Shown in pieces: positions 46,346 through 58,759 of a DNA stretch of 64,000 nucleotides (position 1 is its first letter; the number at the start of each line of letters is the position of its first letter). Below the pieces are notes generated by a model that was not told the origin of the DNA, made no database searches, and worked only from the letters and a program-made list of their open reading frames with translations. The stretch spans positions 80,314,610-80,378,609 of the forward strand of contig OX381707.1 of assembly GCA_947462335.1 (NCBI GenBank). The letters are read 5' to 3'. Both the position numbers and the translations under genes were made by a program. This DNA comes from Harmothoe impar. Lineage: Eukaryota; Annelida; Polychaeta; Phyllodocida; Polynoidae.

Positions 46346-49300
46346 CTGTAACGAGAAGAAAGGAAGAGATTGGGTATCATTTTTTTGTGAAAATGTTATC
46401 ACTCTCCCAGGCCTAATGTCTGACCTCCCCTGAGTGGTACCGGGTACCGGGGAAGCCATGCATCAAGCCCTCTCTTTTGGAGTTGAGTGGCTTTCCGCAC
46501 CTGTCCTTGTCTGCCGGTCCCCCTTGGACGGCATCCACATAAGAAAAGAAGAGATGAGTTAGACAACGTGTTAATAAGGAGTTGTCCCTTAATCTCATTC
46601 ATACCCTGAGCAATACATGATATGGATAAATAAATTAACATTTGAATCAACTTATTTTCATATCTTTTTTTTTTTTCACATTTTTTATCAAAAATATGCT
46701 AAAATTGACAAAATTTTGGCAAATTTGGTATCAAATTAAAGCTTATGCTGTCAGCATTGCAATCAGCTAGGTGTAACTAGCATTGTTACAACTTTTATTG
46801 ATTAATAAACTCCAAATTACAAAAATGTGAAAATTGATCACGAAATGTCCAAATTTCCCTATGTTAATTGCCCTGAGTAAAAAATTTAATTGAATAAAAA
46901 ACACCCTCTTCATTTTTTTCATTGCTTGGTGATGAGAAACAATTTTTTTTTTGAGTGGCCTTAGGTATCATTGCAGTTAAGGGTACACTATAACATAAGT
47001 AGGGCACATTGAAGATGCTGCGGTGAGCTGGCAGAGAGGCTGGCAGAGGTGTGCGAAGCAGTTGGTGGGAACCCTGAGTTAAGATACTAAGATACCCCTC
47101 AGTGAAATTGGGATGAAAAATTCACCTTGAAAATAAAAAACCAGCGTTATTTTATGTGGCCTTCTATCACCAGTATAGGTATTGATTGAGATATATACAG
47201 TACAGTATGTAACATTTACACCTGATTCAAGAAGAGCAGCTCATGTGAAAAGTGATGTCACAAGAAAACAAAAATGCACAAAGCCATACTAAACCTATTC
47301 ATTCTAGTATCAGTTATTGTATATTAGACAGTCACTCCATGATTAAGGTGTTACCTGTTATCTTTATCAAGCATATACAAACCAATTACCCTTTCCATTT
47401 CATGAAAGAGTTACTGAGAAAGCAATGCAAAAGGAACAAATTGAAAACATAAAATCATCTGCACCTGCATTGCCCTGTGATTGACCCCTGAGTGGCTCTT
47501 GAGTGGCCCTAAAGGCATACTAACAGTGGTATTCATTACCAAGCAATCAAGGAGTCGTAATAGTTGTGACGAGCGCGATCAATTGGGATGGGCTGAATGT
47601 CTGGCCAGATTCTGTTTCTCTTGTGACATCACTATGCACCTATCTATTTAAAATATATTTCAGGGAGGGAGGTAGGGAGGCATGGAGGCAGGGCATGGGT
47701 TTAAATGAGAAATGATTCGCCTAATCCAGCCCTCCTGGAGGGAACCTAACTAACCACATAGGACATACACTGCCACCCTGCCAGCAGCAGTGGCTACTAC
47801 AGGAGCGGTCACTACTAAACTAATATACACATGTTAATCCCTAGTTAACATAGACCCTTCAAAGTGACATTTGTTGTCATGATGCACCACTCCTTCTACA
47901 GCGAGTAACTAACCGGTGCTGCAGTGGTGAATCATGCTGACGCTTTGGGAGTGTCTCAACCTCATAAGGTCTGCATGATACCGCAAGTTACTCACCAGGG
48001 CTGCATTCATGCACCAAGATGACTAAAGGCAATAAGGCATTATGCTTTCCTTAAAGGGTTAACTATCATCAAAAGATACAGGATCATTACGCTTGTACAT
48101 CATGTCACTTACCTTGCGACGAGCCTTCTCAGCATTGGTCTGTCCGCTGTAATTGTTAAACTAGAAGAAGTTAGTAAACTTATTTAATCTGACCGTAGTC
48201 CCCCAAACTGCTCAGCCAAGGACAGTGAAGTCCAATGAGCAGCCCTTAGTCGACCCTTTATAAAAAAAGTATTTGGCACAAACTCCTGAGTTATGCAGTT
48301 TTGGGGCAGAGGAGGGTCAAATTAGAAAGTTCTTTACATGTTTAAACAAGTTGATTACATTGAAAAGTATATATCTTGGCTCATTAGAACACTTTTTGAT
48401 ACATCTCTTACCCTAGCGGTTCAGTTTTTATTGCCTCGCAAAGCCGATCGTCATTATTTCGGGTGATTCCGAGACGGAAAATACATGGATATTGATTTCT
48501 TGGTGTTAAATACATCATAGCAACTCCTAATTTTGTTAACAACATGGTAAAACATGTATCTAAAAGCATACAAAAAATTGGTATCCTCAAAAAAAAAACT
48601 TTCTAGAGTTGTAGCCCGATCAATTTTGAATATTAGCCAAAATTACAACAATTTCCGTCACATACTCTCAGCTTTACACTATTTTCCTCAAAATAATTTA
48701 ATTAGTCCTCAAAAGTGCCATACAAGTGTGCACAAGTGTGCACAAATGGTTCATAAGTGTGCACAATTGTGAAAAAGAGGTGCATAAGTGTGCACAAGTG
48801 TGCAGAAGTGGCATAAAAGTGTGCACAAGTGGTGCACAGGTGTGCACAAGTGATGCACAAGTGGTGCATGAGTGGTGCACAGGTATACACAATTGTGCAT
48901 AAGTGTGCATAAGTGTACACAAGTGTGCGAAAGTGGTGCATAAGTGTGCACAAGTGTGCAAAAGTGGCATAAAAGTGTGCACAAGTGATGCAAAAGTGGT
49001 GCATGAGTTGCTGACAAATATGCACAAGTATGTAATAATAAGTGTGCATAAATTTGCACAAGTGTGCCCAAGTGGTGCATAAGACTCACACAAGTGGCAC
49101 ATCAGTGGCACACAAGTGTGCACACATGTCCCACAAGTGTCCACAGATATCACATAAGTGTGCACAAGAGGTGCACAAGTATGCACAAATGGCACACAAG
49201 TGTGCACAAGTGGTGCACCAGTGTGCACAAGTGGTGCACCAGTGTGCATAAGTAACCTTCAAGAGTTTCTCTCGTGCACACTTGTGTGCCACTTGTGCAC

Positions 49301-52300
49301 ACTTGTGTGCACCTTGTGTACACTTGTATGTCAATTATGCATGCTTGTGCACACTTTTGCACACTTTTGCATACTTGCGCATCACTTATGCACACTTGTG
49401 TACCTCTTGTGCACACTTGTATGTCACTTATTCACCACTTGTGCATCATTTGTGCACACTTGTGTACCCCTTGTGCACAATTTGTCTTGTAGTCTTATGC
49501 ACCACTTTTACACAATTGTACACACTTGTATGTCACTAGTGCACCCTAGTGCATTTGTGTGCACACTTGTGCACCACTTGACCACACTTACGTGTCACTT
49601 GTGCACCACTTGTGTACCACTCGTGCACTGCTTGTAGGTCACTTGTGTGGCACAACCTTTGTAACATACCATTGAACACATGGAATTGCATACAATGCTT
49701 AAGTTTTCACTTTCAACTTTGATATTTACATTGTTTCATGTAGTGTTGAGAGTTAGCAGTCACAAGTTGATCTACTTAAATTGACAGTTCACACGTGACA
49801 GTAGATGGAGGAAGTTGGAGTTTTCACTTTCAAGTCAAGTTGTTATTTTGCAAGTTGAAGTTAATTTTCAATTATAACTTTTAAGACTTAACACTCCTGG
49901 GCCACTGTACCTACAACATGTTAGCTTATTAGTTACCGTGGGTACAGAAACAACACTCAGACACTTATGTACAACTAAAAGGCTTGTTCTCCACTCTATG
50001 GGCATCTGGTTTAGAGCCAGCCCTGGAGCAGCACTTTCTCCACAGTGACTATTTTTGTCCCCTAGGTATATAACAATTTCCTAGAACACAAGAGCACTCA
50101 GCTGTTTTGAGAGGTTAAACCTGATATAAAGCTCATCCTGAAATGTTCGTCCTTAGATTATTCTGAGTAATCTTACCTTGCTTCGCCTGTCATCTGCCTC
50201 GATCGCTTCATGCTGATAATTAGGCTTCGTACAATGCAGGTGCAGTTGAAACATAAAATGGGCACCGGCACAATCAATTTGAAACAGGTTAAGATCATCG
50301 TATAGGTACCATATGTAAAACGTGTAAAGTCTGTACCGCAAAAATGTTCGTCCGTGACATATCCAGGAACCTGTTTAAAGAAAATTAACATTAAAATACA
50401 AATTGATGTTAAGGATAACAGTTATTTCAGGCTAGCCATAGTAGCTAGGATTTGGTGAGATCAATGTGGATAAAACTACAAATTGAATCCTTGAATTCTG
50501 GCATACATTTCTAAACTGTACACAACAAAAAGGTAAATGCTAAATACTATTCTACACTTGAATGATTTATTTATATATTTAATGGAGAGGTCACATAAAA
50601 ACCATATCACTTTATGTACTATGATGAACAATTACCGGAAGAGATACTATTAATTCAGGGATTGCCTGCGCTGCACCAATGATCCAGTTAATCGCTACAA
50701 TCCAGGTGATATTCTTTCGGGTGAATTTGAGATGTCTCTTCATTGGCCAACAAATGACAAAGTATCTGAAAAAGATACAAAGAGATGTTGCTTATGATTT
50801 GATAATGAGATATTTCCCTGAGTGTTGCCCTTTTCCTGGGGACACAAAGGGGGACCGTCAAGGCAAAATACAAAACACAGGGAAATATTCAAGAACAAAA
50901 GACATAAAACAATTCCATTTTTTGCAGCTAGCTTTTACCCATTAGATTTTGTTTGATTCTTGCAGCCCATGGAGCTATGTGTCAGAATTTAGGGCACATA
51001 TTCCATCACACAGCTTCATAATGCTAAAGAAATTTGTGACCCGTTTTAACTAGATGGGTCAGAAGTCCAGTTTTTACCCTTTGGCTATATTTTTGTCCTT
51101 TTTTGTTGAATTAAATGCAAACTAATTAAAATGAGATAATTAACATTTAACTAAGATATTAGCTATATTATTTTCTATAGTTATAAATCCTTTGGGCATC
51201 ATTATAGGAATAATGGGAGTTGAAATCCGGTCTGTAATTTAATATTCTAGGAGATAACTATTCATTTTTAAGAAAATGTCAAAAAGGTAGTTTTTCTAAA
51301 CTCATATTTTTCCACCCTTTTTTCCACTTAAGAAGCCCATATATGTAGGCTCTTTGAAGTGTGACTTCTGAAATATTTAGTTAAGACAGGTCACATTTAG
51401 TTACTCCAAATCTAGGGCACATATACTATCACATAGCTACACAGTAACTGAAACAGTGAACTCACCTTTCAAAACTGAGTGTAATAAGATGGTTTAGAGC
51501 AACGCCAAAACTAAATTCCCCAAGTGTTCTGATGACTGCACATCCAACAGGACCAAACATTGGCTGAGTAATGGGCCAAAGAAATGTACTCAGGTACTGA
51601 AAAAAAAGGAAATATTCGTCACTAATAAATAAAACCCACTGTGTAGGAGCTTGTGGGTGGGGGAGGTGGGGAAGGGTTGGGGGGGGGGGGGTGTTCACAG
51701 CATTATACAACTTATACTGCTATGTACCTGTTAGTTCAATGTAGTACACACATATTACTATTATGGGCCTACACAACAGGATCATTTTATGGCTGTGTCT
51801 CACAAACATGGGCCAATGTTTTTGTCTATGACTGGGTGCCATCTATGACCGGGTGCAATCTATGACCGGGTGCAATCTAAGACCGGGTGCAATCTATGAC
51901 TGACTTTAAAGAAAACAGTTTATCTAGGGCAGATGTAGATATAAATTAAAATAAAACGAGTGATATATAGTCTTAAAACACATATTGATATTTTCCACCA
52001 TTTATATCTTCATCTGCCCTAAATAAAGTATTTTTTTCCAGTCGGTCATAGATTGCACTCGGTCATAGATTGCACCTGGTCATAGATTGCACCAGGTCAT
52101 AAATTGCACCCGGTCATGGATTGTACCCAGTCATAGACCACAACATTGGCCTAATCTCATGAGATACAGCCTTATGGCCAATTTCAATTCTCATGAGATA
52201 ATGTTGTGCAGAAAGGAATCATACATATTCTATATTCTCATTCACTGCATGAACAGTGTTTTCTTAAATGTTGATTCAAAGCACATTTACAATGATAAAA

Positions 52301-55300
52301 ACCTATAAATGCAAGAAAATGACCATGAAAGATGCCCACATTAGCCCAATAGGACACCATCGTAACAAATTTCAACCAGCGACATCTATACCACCACTTA
52401 CCACCACAACAAGGCTCAGACAACCACAGCTACACCCACACCTACCGTGTCTAGTATTTTTATGACAGAATGTAGACAGTCAGCCAACGCAATACAGCCC
52501 AGAAGTATATTGGTTGTAGTCTGTAGCTCCTTCTTAGTCAGTATTGCCACCAAAATCAAAATGTTTCCTGCAATTAACAAAAGTGTATAATATAATTATT
52601 AGCATTTAGTTCTGAATGGTTTCACAAGTTACGTTTTCCATTTTGGTGAGGATTTGTAATTCCCATAAATGGTTGTGAGCTTCCCTAGAATGAGCACAGA
52701 CAACTTCAATACTGTTCTTATATGCATTACAGTGTTAAGTCAGATATTCAGAAGATCTTGATCAGATGTATACTTTGGCAATCAATGTTGAGAACACTGT
52801 CAATCCCACAAGAGAATACTAATCAATATCTTTGGATAGCCTTAGCCATGTATTATAAGGATATTTTCAATTAAAAAACACATTAAAATTACAAATGAGT
52901 AAATAAAAAAAGACTACAATTGTATCTCTGGCATTTAAAAGTATATTTATGAGTTATTTTGTGCATCTGAGGCAGTACTTTTTTTAATTAAACTTCCTAG
53001 TCAATCATATTCACTGTGTATTTCATGTCATTGTACTTTGATGAAAGCATAAGCATAACTCACCACATATTCCAAGGGTCACAAAGATGAATGCTAACAC
53101 CGCATTAAACACTGACAGTGGGATGTTTTCTCTCAGCATGGCAAGTGGATAAAATTTCAAGAGTTCCATGAAATATGGGTGATTTCCATGTCTACAAGTA
53201 AATACCCAATCTTGCATAGGGAAAATTGACATTTCGCAATAGAATTTTGAACAAAGAAGGGGGTCTTCTGCTATTATTCCGGCTGTCAGAAGAAAGGAAG
53301 CAACGATGTAAGACTGGCCATCTAGATCATACCGTCCCCAGCTATAGTAAGGCAATGCATTTCGAACCCCTTCCTGAAAGTAAACATTAAAGAAGCTGTA
53401 ATTGTGCAAAATGTGACACTTAAAATATGTACTTGAATTGATCTCACACCAGGGAACCATTTCACCACATAATATGGACCCCCGTATCACTCATATGGGG
53501 GTCTGTATGTCACATATGGCGTTTTTCTGTTTCACCACATAATATGTGGAGGTCCGTATTCAAATGTGGGGGTTCGTATTCAAATGTGGCATTTTTTCAT
53601 TTCACCACATAATGTGGAGGTCAAAAACTCCGTATACGGTCTGTATATTTCCCCTTGAATGTGGCACCTCTAGGGGCAGCATCTATTGAGAAAATGGTGA
53701 AAAAAGGGGCCATAAAGGGCCGTATGTTGTTAATAGGGTCCGCATGTTGTTTTTGGTCTAGAGGATAGGTCGGGGAAGGGACAGGAGAAGTCGGGATGGG
53801 ACAGGAAAAGTTGGAGAAGGGGCAGGAGAGGTCGAGGGAGGGACTGGGGAAGTTGGGGATGGGACAGGAGAGGTCGGGGAAGAGACAGGAGAGGTCCGGG
53901 GAGGGACAGGAGAAGTTGGGAGAGGGACAGGAGAGGTTGGGAGAGGGACAGGAAAGGTCAGGGAAGGGACAGGAGAGGTCGGCGGAGGGACAAGAGAAAG
54001 GCACTGGGAATGTACTAGAAGACACAGGTCAGGTCGGGTAGGGGACAGGGAAGGTTGGGAGGGCACTGGGAATGTTGGGGAAGAGACAGGGGAGGTCGGG
54101 TAGGGGACAGGGAAGGTGGGGGAAGGCACTGGGAGTGTAGTACAACAGAAAGTTCAGCCATAAAACCTATAACCTATAGGCAGAGTGTCATCTCCGTAGG
54201 GCCATTATTTACCGAGTTACAGAAAAAAATGCATTTTTCGGTACAATTTCTTTGAAACTCAATTTTTTTAAATTTTTAATGTTTATTATAAAGGTAAAAG
54301 TTGGACTTTACTCTATTCGTTAAAATAATTCTAGGGCCATTCTTTTTTACTTATATATATGCACTTTAAAAAAGGGTCGTTTTCACCCAGGGTCAAACCC
54401 TGGACCTGTATGCATTGGTTAAGTATATGTTGATTGGAAACAACCGTTGTAAGGTAGGTAACACAAAAGAGGTTTCTCCCCTATGAGAATCCATGTTGGT
54501 ATGTGTGTGTGAAGGACATGTACCTGTCCATCCTCTGTCCATCCTATGGTCACCTGTCCATTCTCCTCACCTCCCCTGTTCATACACAGACTTCCCCAGT
54601 CCCTCCCCCAACCTCTCCTGCCCCTTCCCCGACCTCTCCTGTCCCTTCCCTGACCTCTCCTGTCCCTTCCCTGACCTCCCCTGTCTGTTCCCCGACATAC
54701 GGACCCTATTTATACCCTCCCAAGCCTACATCCATATGTTGCTACATACTATGACGTCACAGAGGGAATTCCCCAGGGGTTCCCCGGAATGTAGACTGGT
54801 TTTTGTACAATTTTACAATTGGGACAGGTGACTGCCGTATTCACATATGGAAATTTAAAAAAATAGCCACAAACATACAGACACAACACGGCAATGGTCC
54901 AGAAATGGTAAAACAATTATTTCAAAAAATGTCCGTATAAGGGCCATATTTGGGGGCCATATGTTGACATATTATTCAGGATGAGGTGAAATGGGTCCCA
55001 GGGGTCAGCTCTTGGGGAGGGTTATATGGTACTCTGCTAAGCATTTACTTAGACTAGTTACTTAATTATTCACAGAATCACATTTTTCTTATTCGTCTGC
55101 TAGGTATGGTAAGAATTTATTGAAATAAGAACATTTTTTTGGAATATGAAAATAGTTTTTGCCTGTATATAAGTACATTAAACGTATATTGTTAAAGCTC
55201 TCCTATTTGTAAAAAAAAAGATAACGCAACTAAATGTATTATCTAGATTACTTATAGGATGATTTCCCTACACGCACTGTGTACAACTGCCTGATTCAGG

Positions 55301-55898
55301 AACCTACCAGTATTGTCACATTGCTTGGGAATGTGATATTTAGCTCCTTAATCTTGGGGTCATTTCGCAGCTCATTTAGGAGAAACTTGATTCGGTCTTC
55401 TTTAGTGATATCAATTGAAAAACCAGTGCTCGTTTCTGGAGTTGGTGGGGATGACACAATTTGTCCTGTATCTGAAAAAAATGTGTAATGGATTAGTAGA
55501 GGCCTATACATTCTGGTCGAGGTGGCTAGGAGATCTGAATAAAAGCATCCCGGTTGGACACATACACCATAAGATCTCTCTTTTGCCATACTAAAAGATG
55601 ATGCTCAATGTTGGGCCATGGCTAAGAATTTACTAATGGTGTTTATTATTGGTAACATTTAATTTATATATGTATATGTGTAGACTGATTTGTACATTAT
55701 ATAATGTGATATTGGATTACAACTGTGTATGGTGGTTTATGGGTATTCTATGACTGAAGTTCACTATGATGATCTTAAGTACAATGTGAAGAATGTTGTT
55801 GACTTCAATCCTATTACTTCACGTGGGTTTCATTCAAACTTTTACAAGCGTCTTTTACCTTGCTGTGCGAAGGCTGTGGCTGCTATCAGGAGCAGCAT
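46121..55898 (-). CDS. Rhodopsin-class (class A) G-protein-coupled receptor, 9 exons
   Basis: Spliced CDS in coding order: 55898-55859, 55471-55308, 53373-53064, 52567-52446, 51596-51466, 50765-50636, 50370-50177, 48146-48113, 46345-46121, 1350 nt or 449 residues. All junctions are GT-AG and phases match. It has a signal peptide (1-13), an ectodomain of about 140 residues with C109, C114, C128 and sequons N58 and N64, then seven helices. Class A landmarks: G172-N173 in TM1, LAD ending at D201 in TM2, C231 paired to C310, E255-R256-Y257 at the end of TM3, W283 in TM4, P334/P336 in TM5, P393 in TM6, and N431-V-I-V-Y435 replacing NPxxY. The ligand is not deducible. The tail after TM7 is unusually short and its stop lies in a MITE end. 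Confidence 0.87.
47870..48065. repeat. Dispersed GCATTCATGCACC repeat
   Basis: The block from GATGCACCAC through AGGGCTGCATTCATGCACCA to CCTTAAAGGGTTAA recurs in pieces at about 34985-35030, 59390-59580 and 61600-61770. It lies in the last GPCR intron. Confidence 0.55.
48113..48146 (-). CDS. GPCR exon 8: 34-nt micro-exon of ICL3
   Basis: It encodes Ser364 through AEKARRK375, the usual basic run before TM6. The acceptor is ATTACAG; an upstream TTCTAG at about 48161 would give an in-phase-incompatible reading (48 nt, ending phase 1), so the shorter exon is preferred. Donor AAG|GTAAGT. Confidence 0.7.
48715..49640. repeat. Giant inverted minisatellite of GTGCACAAGTG
   Basis: 48715-49255 is built of GTGCACAAGTGTGCACAAGT units and 49270-49640 of the reverse complement (CACTTGTGCACACTTGTG), joined by a 20-base unique linker at about 49255. 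It lies in the GPCR intron between exons 7 and 8. Confidence 0.92.
50177..50370 (-). CDS. GPCR exon 7: ECL2, TM5, ICL3 start
   Basis: This 194-nt exon (residues 300-363) carries C310 in ECL2, the partner expected for C231, and TM5 with prolines 334 and 336. It ends in a basic ICL3 segment (SMKRSRQM), phase 2. Confidence 0.88.
50636..50765 (-). CDS. GPCR exon 6: ERY motif, ICL2, TM4
   Basis: This 130-nt exon completes Arg256-Tyr257 and continues FVICWPMK, matching the class A pattern DRYxAIxxPL. W283 in TM4 matches the conserved 4.50 tryptophan, and P292 lies at its end. Confidence 0.9.
51038..51400. mobile_element. GACCCGTTTTAAC family, compact copy with both inverted ends
   Basis: GTGACCCGTTTTAACTAGAT with GGGTCAGAAGTC at the left is mirrored by GACTTCTGAAATATTTAGTT and AAGACAGGTCAC at the right. 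Related 45-bp blocks (TAGGGCACATAT...) flank it as direct repeats at 50987 and 51412. It lies in the GPCR intron between exons 5 and 6. Confidence 0.65.
51466..51596 (-). CDS. GPCR exon 5: ECL1 and TM3
   Basis: This 131-nt exon (residues 213-255) includes W219 in ECL1, C231 at the top of TM3 and the first base pairs of the E-R-Y motif, which is split by a phase 2 intron after SFE. Confidence 0.9.
51790..52172. mobile_element. Inverted-repeat element armed with ATGACCGGGTGCAATCT repeats
   Basis: GGCTGTGTCTCA...GGCCAATGTT at the left matches GGCTGTATCTCA...GGCCAATGTT inverted at the right. Four to five 17-bp units in the left arm face five inverted units in the right arm, with an inner palindrome around GGCAGATGTAGATATAAAT. 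GPCR intron between exons 4 and 5. Confidence 0.8.
52446..52567 (-). CDS. GPCR exon 4: rest of TM1, ICL1, TM2
   Basis: This 122-nt exon starts by completing Gly172-Asn173 (the TM1 GN motif), then ICL1 (TKKELQTTTN) and TM2 with IALAD201. These match class A positions 1.50 and 2.50. Confidence 0.9.
53064..53373 (-). CDS. GPCR exon 3: cysteine-containing ectodomain and start of TM1
   Basis: This 310-nt exon (residues 69-171) carries C109, C114 and C128, then the first half of TM1 (NAVLAFIFVTLGIC), and ends in phase 1. Acceptor TACTTTCAG, donor TGTG|GTGAGT. Confidence 0.86.
53452..54996. mobile_element. Inverted-repeat element armed with GGGACAGGAGAGGTCGGGG minisatellites
   Basis: The ends GGGAACCATTTCACC and GGTGAAATGGGTCCC are inverted. 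The left minisatellite (53770-54130) faces its reverse complement (54580-54710), and AATAGGGTCCGCATGTTGT is mirrored by ATACGGACCCTATTT. No transposase was recognised. GPCR intron 2. Confidence 0.78.
55308..55471 (-). CDS. GPCR exon 2: Ser/Thr/Pro-rich ectodomain start
   Basis: This 164-nt exon follows a TTTTTTTCAG acceptor (residues 14-68). It has a Ser/Thr/Pro-rich start, then a helical KEDRIKFLLNEL segment and sequons N58-I-T and N64-V-T. It ends in phase 0 at donor CTG|GTAGGT. Confidence 0.8.
55859..55898 (-). CDS. GPCR exon 1: signal peptide
   Basis: It encodes MLLLIAATAFAQQ plus one base, with donor CAAG|GTAAAA. The sequence is a textbook signal peptide, with cleavage likely after AFA. 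It joins exon 2 in phase 1 to give Asp14. There is an A at -3 of the ATG. Confidence 0.8.
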
Positions 55899-56227
55899 GA
55901 TGGCAGCTCTAGAAATGAAGAAAATACCCCTGTCAGATAGGTAGAGACTCTCCCTTGTAGAAAATCATACTATATCTCTGTCTAAATGAAAAGAACTCTC
56001 CTGTGGTAGAAGGGAAGAAAGCAGTGTCATATTATGATGCATATTAGGAGTGTGAACCAGTGAAACCAAGATTATAATGGTATTAGATGGTTTTATTGTA
56101 GTTTATATAGAACAGACATGCCACTGCATCCTGGCGGTACCTTAGCTTATTACTCCAGCCCTGCAGAGCCCGATAAGTAAAGGCCCATCTTGCTAGGGTA
56201 CACATTGTATGTTACCATAAGTTGCTA

Positions 56228-56985
56228 TATGCAAAATGGGTCGGAAGTCGCACTTTTAAGAGCCTAGATATGGGCTCTTTAAGTAGCATAGGGTGAAAAA
56301 AATGTTATTTAAAAAAAAAAGAGCTTTTGATATTTTTCTTACGTATGAATAATTATGTGAAAAGTTTTTCGCCTGGCAGGACATTCGGTCCGGCAAGATT
56401 TGTTGTTCAGCAGGCCCGGCTAAATGTTTGCAGGCCCGGATACGCAGAGGAAATGATTGTATTAAGAAAAATCATTATAAAGCTAGAATTTACATAGGAA
56501 TTGATCATGAATAGAGGTTACTGGTATATTCAAATCATTTTGATAATTACAATTGTCGCGTAACTGTCTGCAAAATATCCAGGCTTTCTAGTTTACTCTC
56601 TAGAAACCTTAATAATGGTCCGATTTACAACCCGTAAAAACTGGAATGTAGACAAGGATCATAGCCAACTATTGGGGCCGGCAGACACAGACTTTCTGCC
56701 CGACCAACAGGCTTTTAGCCGGCTATAGCCAGTGTCCAGCAGGTTTTCATATAGACTGCTATTCTATGGTATAATATAGATAGTATCTAATTTAAGCCTT
56801 AATTATCTCATTTTGATTAATTTTCATTTAGATTAACAAAAAGGTATGAAAAATATCGCATAAGAGCAAATATTGGCTAATTTACTATTTGTCACATACC
56901 AAATGGAAGCTCTTGGTGAGCTGTATGTGAATATGGCATTATCACCACATGTACGACTTTCGACCGATTTTGGAATTTACAACTT
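56228..56985. repeat. GACCCGTTTTAAC family, copy 4
   Basis: It begins with AAATGGGTCGGAAGTCGCAC and ends with TGTCACATACCAAATGGAAG / AGCTCTTGGTGAGCTGTA, as in 20215-20402. A GC-rich GCAGGCCCGG stretch interrupts it at 56380-56760. Confidence 0.6.
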
Positions 56986-57232
56986 TTTCCCTGCATTTCT
57001 TTCTACATAGGCCCAATTTAGCCATTTTGATGCTTGCCGGTCAAAGAGGTCCCCTGGTCAAGAGGTTACTTGGTCAAAGATTCTTCACATGTATTGGTCT
57101 GTAACCTCTATCCCCATATTCACAGAACTGCCAATGCAGTCTATGATTAGCATAGAGCAGAAGGTTAATGATTTGTCCTTGGACTAATAGGGTGTTCCAA
57201 ACAGCACCAACATTAACTATGGCTAGGTAGCT

Positions 57233-57470
57233 AGGCCAAAAAAAAGAGGTTTGTTGCAGGTAACATGGGCAGAAAATAGGTCGGATTTTTTTTTAAACTT
57301 TTTTTTTTAACTTGAAAGTGCTAGGCGGCTGGTCTAAAGAGCCTAAAATTTACCAAAAAGAAAAAGGTAAAAATACTGAAATTTCTTCAAAATGGCATAA
57401 AAAACGTAGGGTCGGCCCTGTTTTGATAGGGTCGGTTGGGTGACCTGAAACGAACTTTTTTTGGCCTTAG
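57233..57470. mobile_element. TAAGGCCAAAAAA element, copy 2
   Basis: CTAGGCCAAAAAAAAGAGG at the left and GGTCGGTTGGGTGACCTGAA with TTTTTTTGGCCTTAGC at the right match the 23-kb copy. Confidence 0.6.
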
Positions 57471-57989
57471 CTGCCCAGAACGTCTACAAAAAAAAGAAGC
57501 CTAGTCCCTTTGGTAAGTACATAGGTTCACCTATGCAATTTGGACACGCAACAATAAGGTACCACAACTATTGTCATATCGGGCCATTGTCAATTAGCAT
57601 TGGACTAATATCTGAGATTTGATATGCACAAAAGTAAGTAACACTACAATCAGCAGTTAAGTGTGTAGTTTGGGTTTATTATACATTAGGTCTATGATGG
57701 TATGCACCTAGTACCCTACCCAGCTCTCTCTGACTGGCTAGTAGCATGTGCCCCTTATATACAATAGGGTGGTGCAGCACCACTGGTGATGGGTGTAGGT
57801 ACTAGGTAGAAGGTGTTTGTGTGCTTTGTCCTTGGCTTGTATGCGGGAACAAAGCAATCGTATATGATATTCTTGGTCAATTAATAGCGGTTTGAGCCTT
57901 CATAATATCACACTATAAGTATAGCATAGTGCTAATATAATAACTTTGAACTAGAGCCTATTTTATAACGACACCAACTGAACTATACC

Positions 57990-58430
57990 ATAACCATCTA
58001 TATAAAAATGTGTAGGGGCTGGGGTTATACGGGTTGTTATATGACGAGTTCTGTTGGATGCTGTGTTGCAAGCTCGGTCCGAACCCTTCAGTCCGACGGC
58101 AGGTGGCGACACCTGCCTCGGGCTTGGGGTGTGGACAGAGGTCCCTATAGGCTTCCGGTCTGCGTGTGCGCGCGCAGGCTGGCTGCCTATATATACCCAG
58201 CATCTGATGGGACTCGTCGGTTACTCTGAGCCACGCTGGTAAGGAGACCCCGTGATCATTACGGCTGATTCGCCCACTGACCCGTTCCGAACTCTATAGG
58301 GAGTTCGCACGCATAGCTACTGCCTGTCTAGGTTCTTGAATAAACCTATTGATTCGCAACCTGTAAACACTTGATCCGAACTGTGTTGACTTTGTTCTTT
58401 ACTTGATACTCTACCAATATCATAGAGACA
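57990..58430 (+). mobile_element. Possible solo LTR
   Basis: A CpG-containing block with a TATATATA box at about 58189 is followed about 150 bases later by an AATAAA signal (about 58340) and a GT-rich tail, in the order seen in LTR U3-R-U5. Neither terminal TG/CA nor a target duplication could be fixed, and no adjoining retroelement genes are present. Confidence 0.35.
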
Positions 58431-58759
58431 CAAAGTATCGTTTATTACAAATGTAATCATACTTATTGAAATAATTTAAAGGGATTTAAATCCTCTCACG
58501 TAAATAAAAATACTGTGAAAATCTGGTGACGTCATCTGGTAAAAATATCTCATAATACTAGGCCAACAATTGTTAGTTGAAGGCAGCGTCTCACCGATAC
58601 TGAAAAGGCAGTTAATTAGGACTTGCACTGGCGAGCCTAGCTTTGAGTTGACGTCATGGAGTCATGCTTCATTATTTAGGAACATTCCTGACTGTACAAA
58701 CCACCATCAGTAGCACCTAGCACACTGATAAAATGTGCTATCATTTCTCTAAACATAAC

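Noticed and set aside
48698..49637. His/Cys/Leu-rich frames of up to 183 codons on both strands
   Set aside because: Produced by the GTGCACAAGTG inverted array; no coding bias.
53621..54129. Pro/Ser/Cys-rich frames (SCPSPDL repeats)
   Set aside because: 21-bp GGACAGGAGAGGTCGGG minisatellite; open on several frames and inside a transposable element.
54370..54430. Third tRNA-like B box (GGGTTTGACCC on the - strand)
   Set aside because: No A box, anticodon arm or acceptor pairing could be drawn around it.
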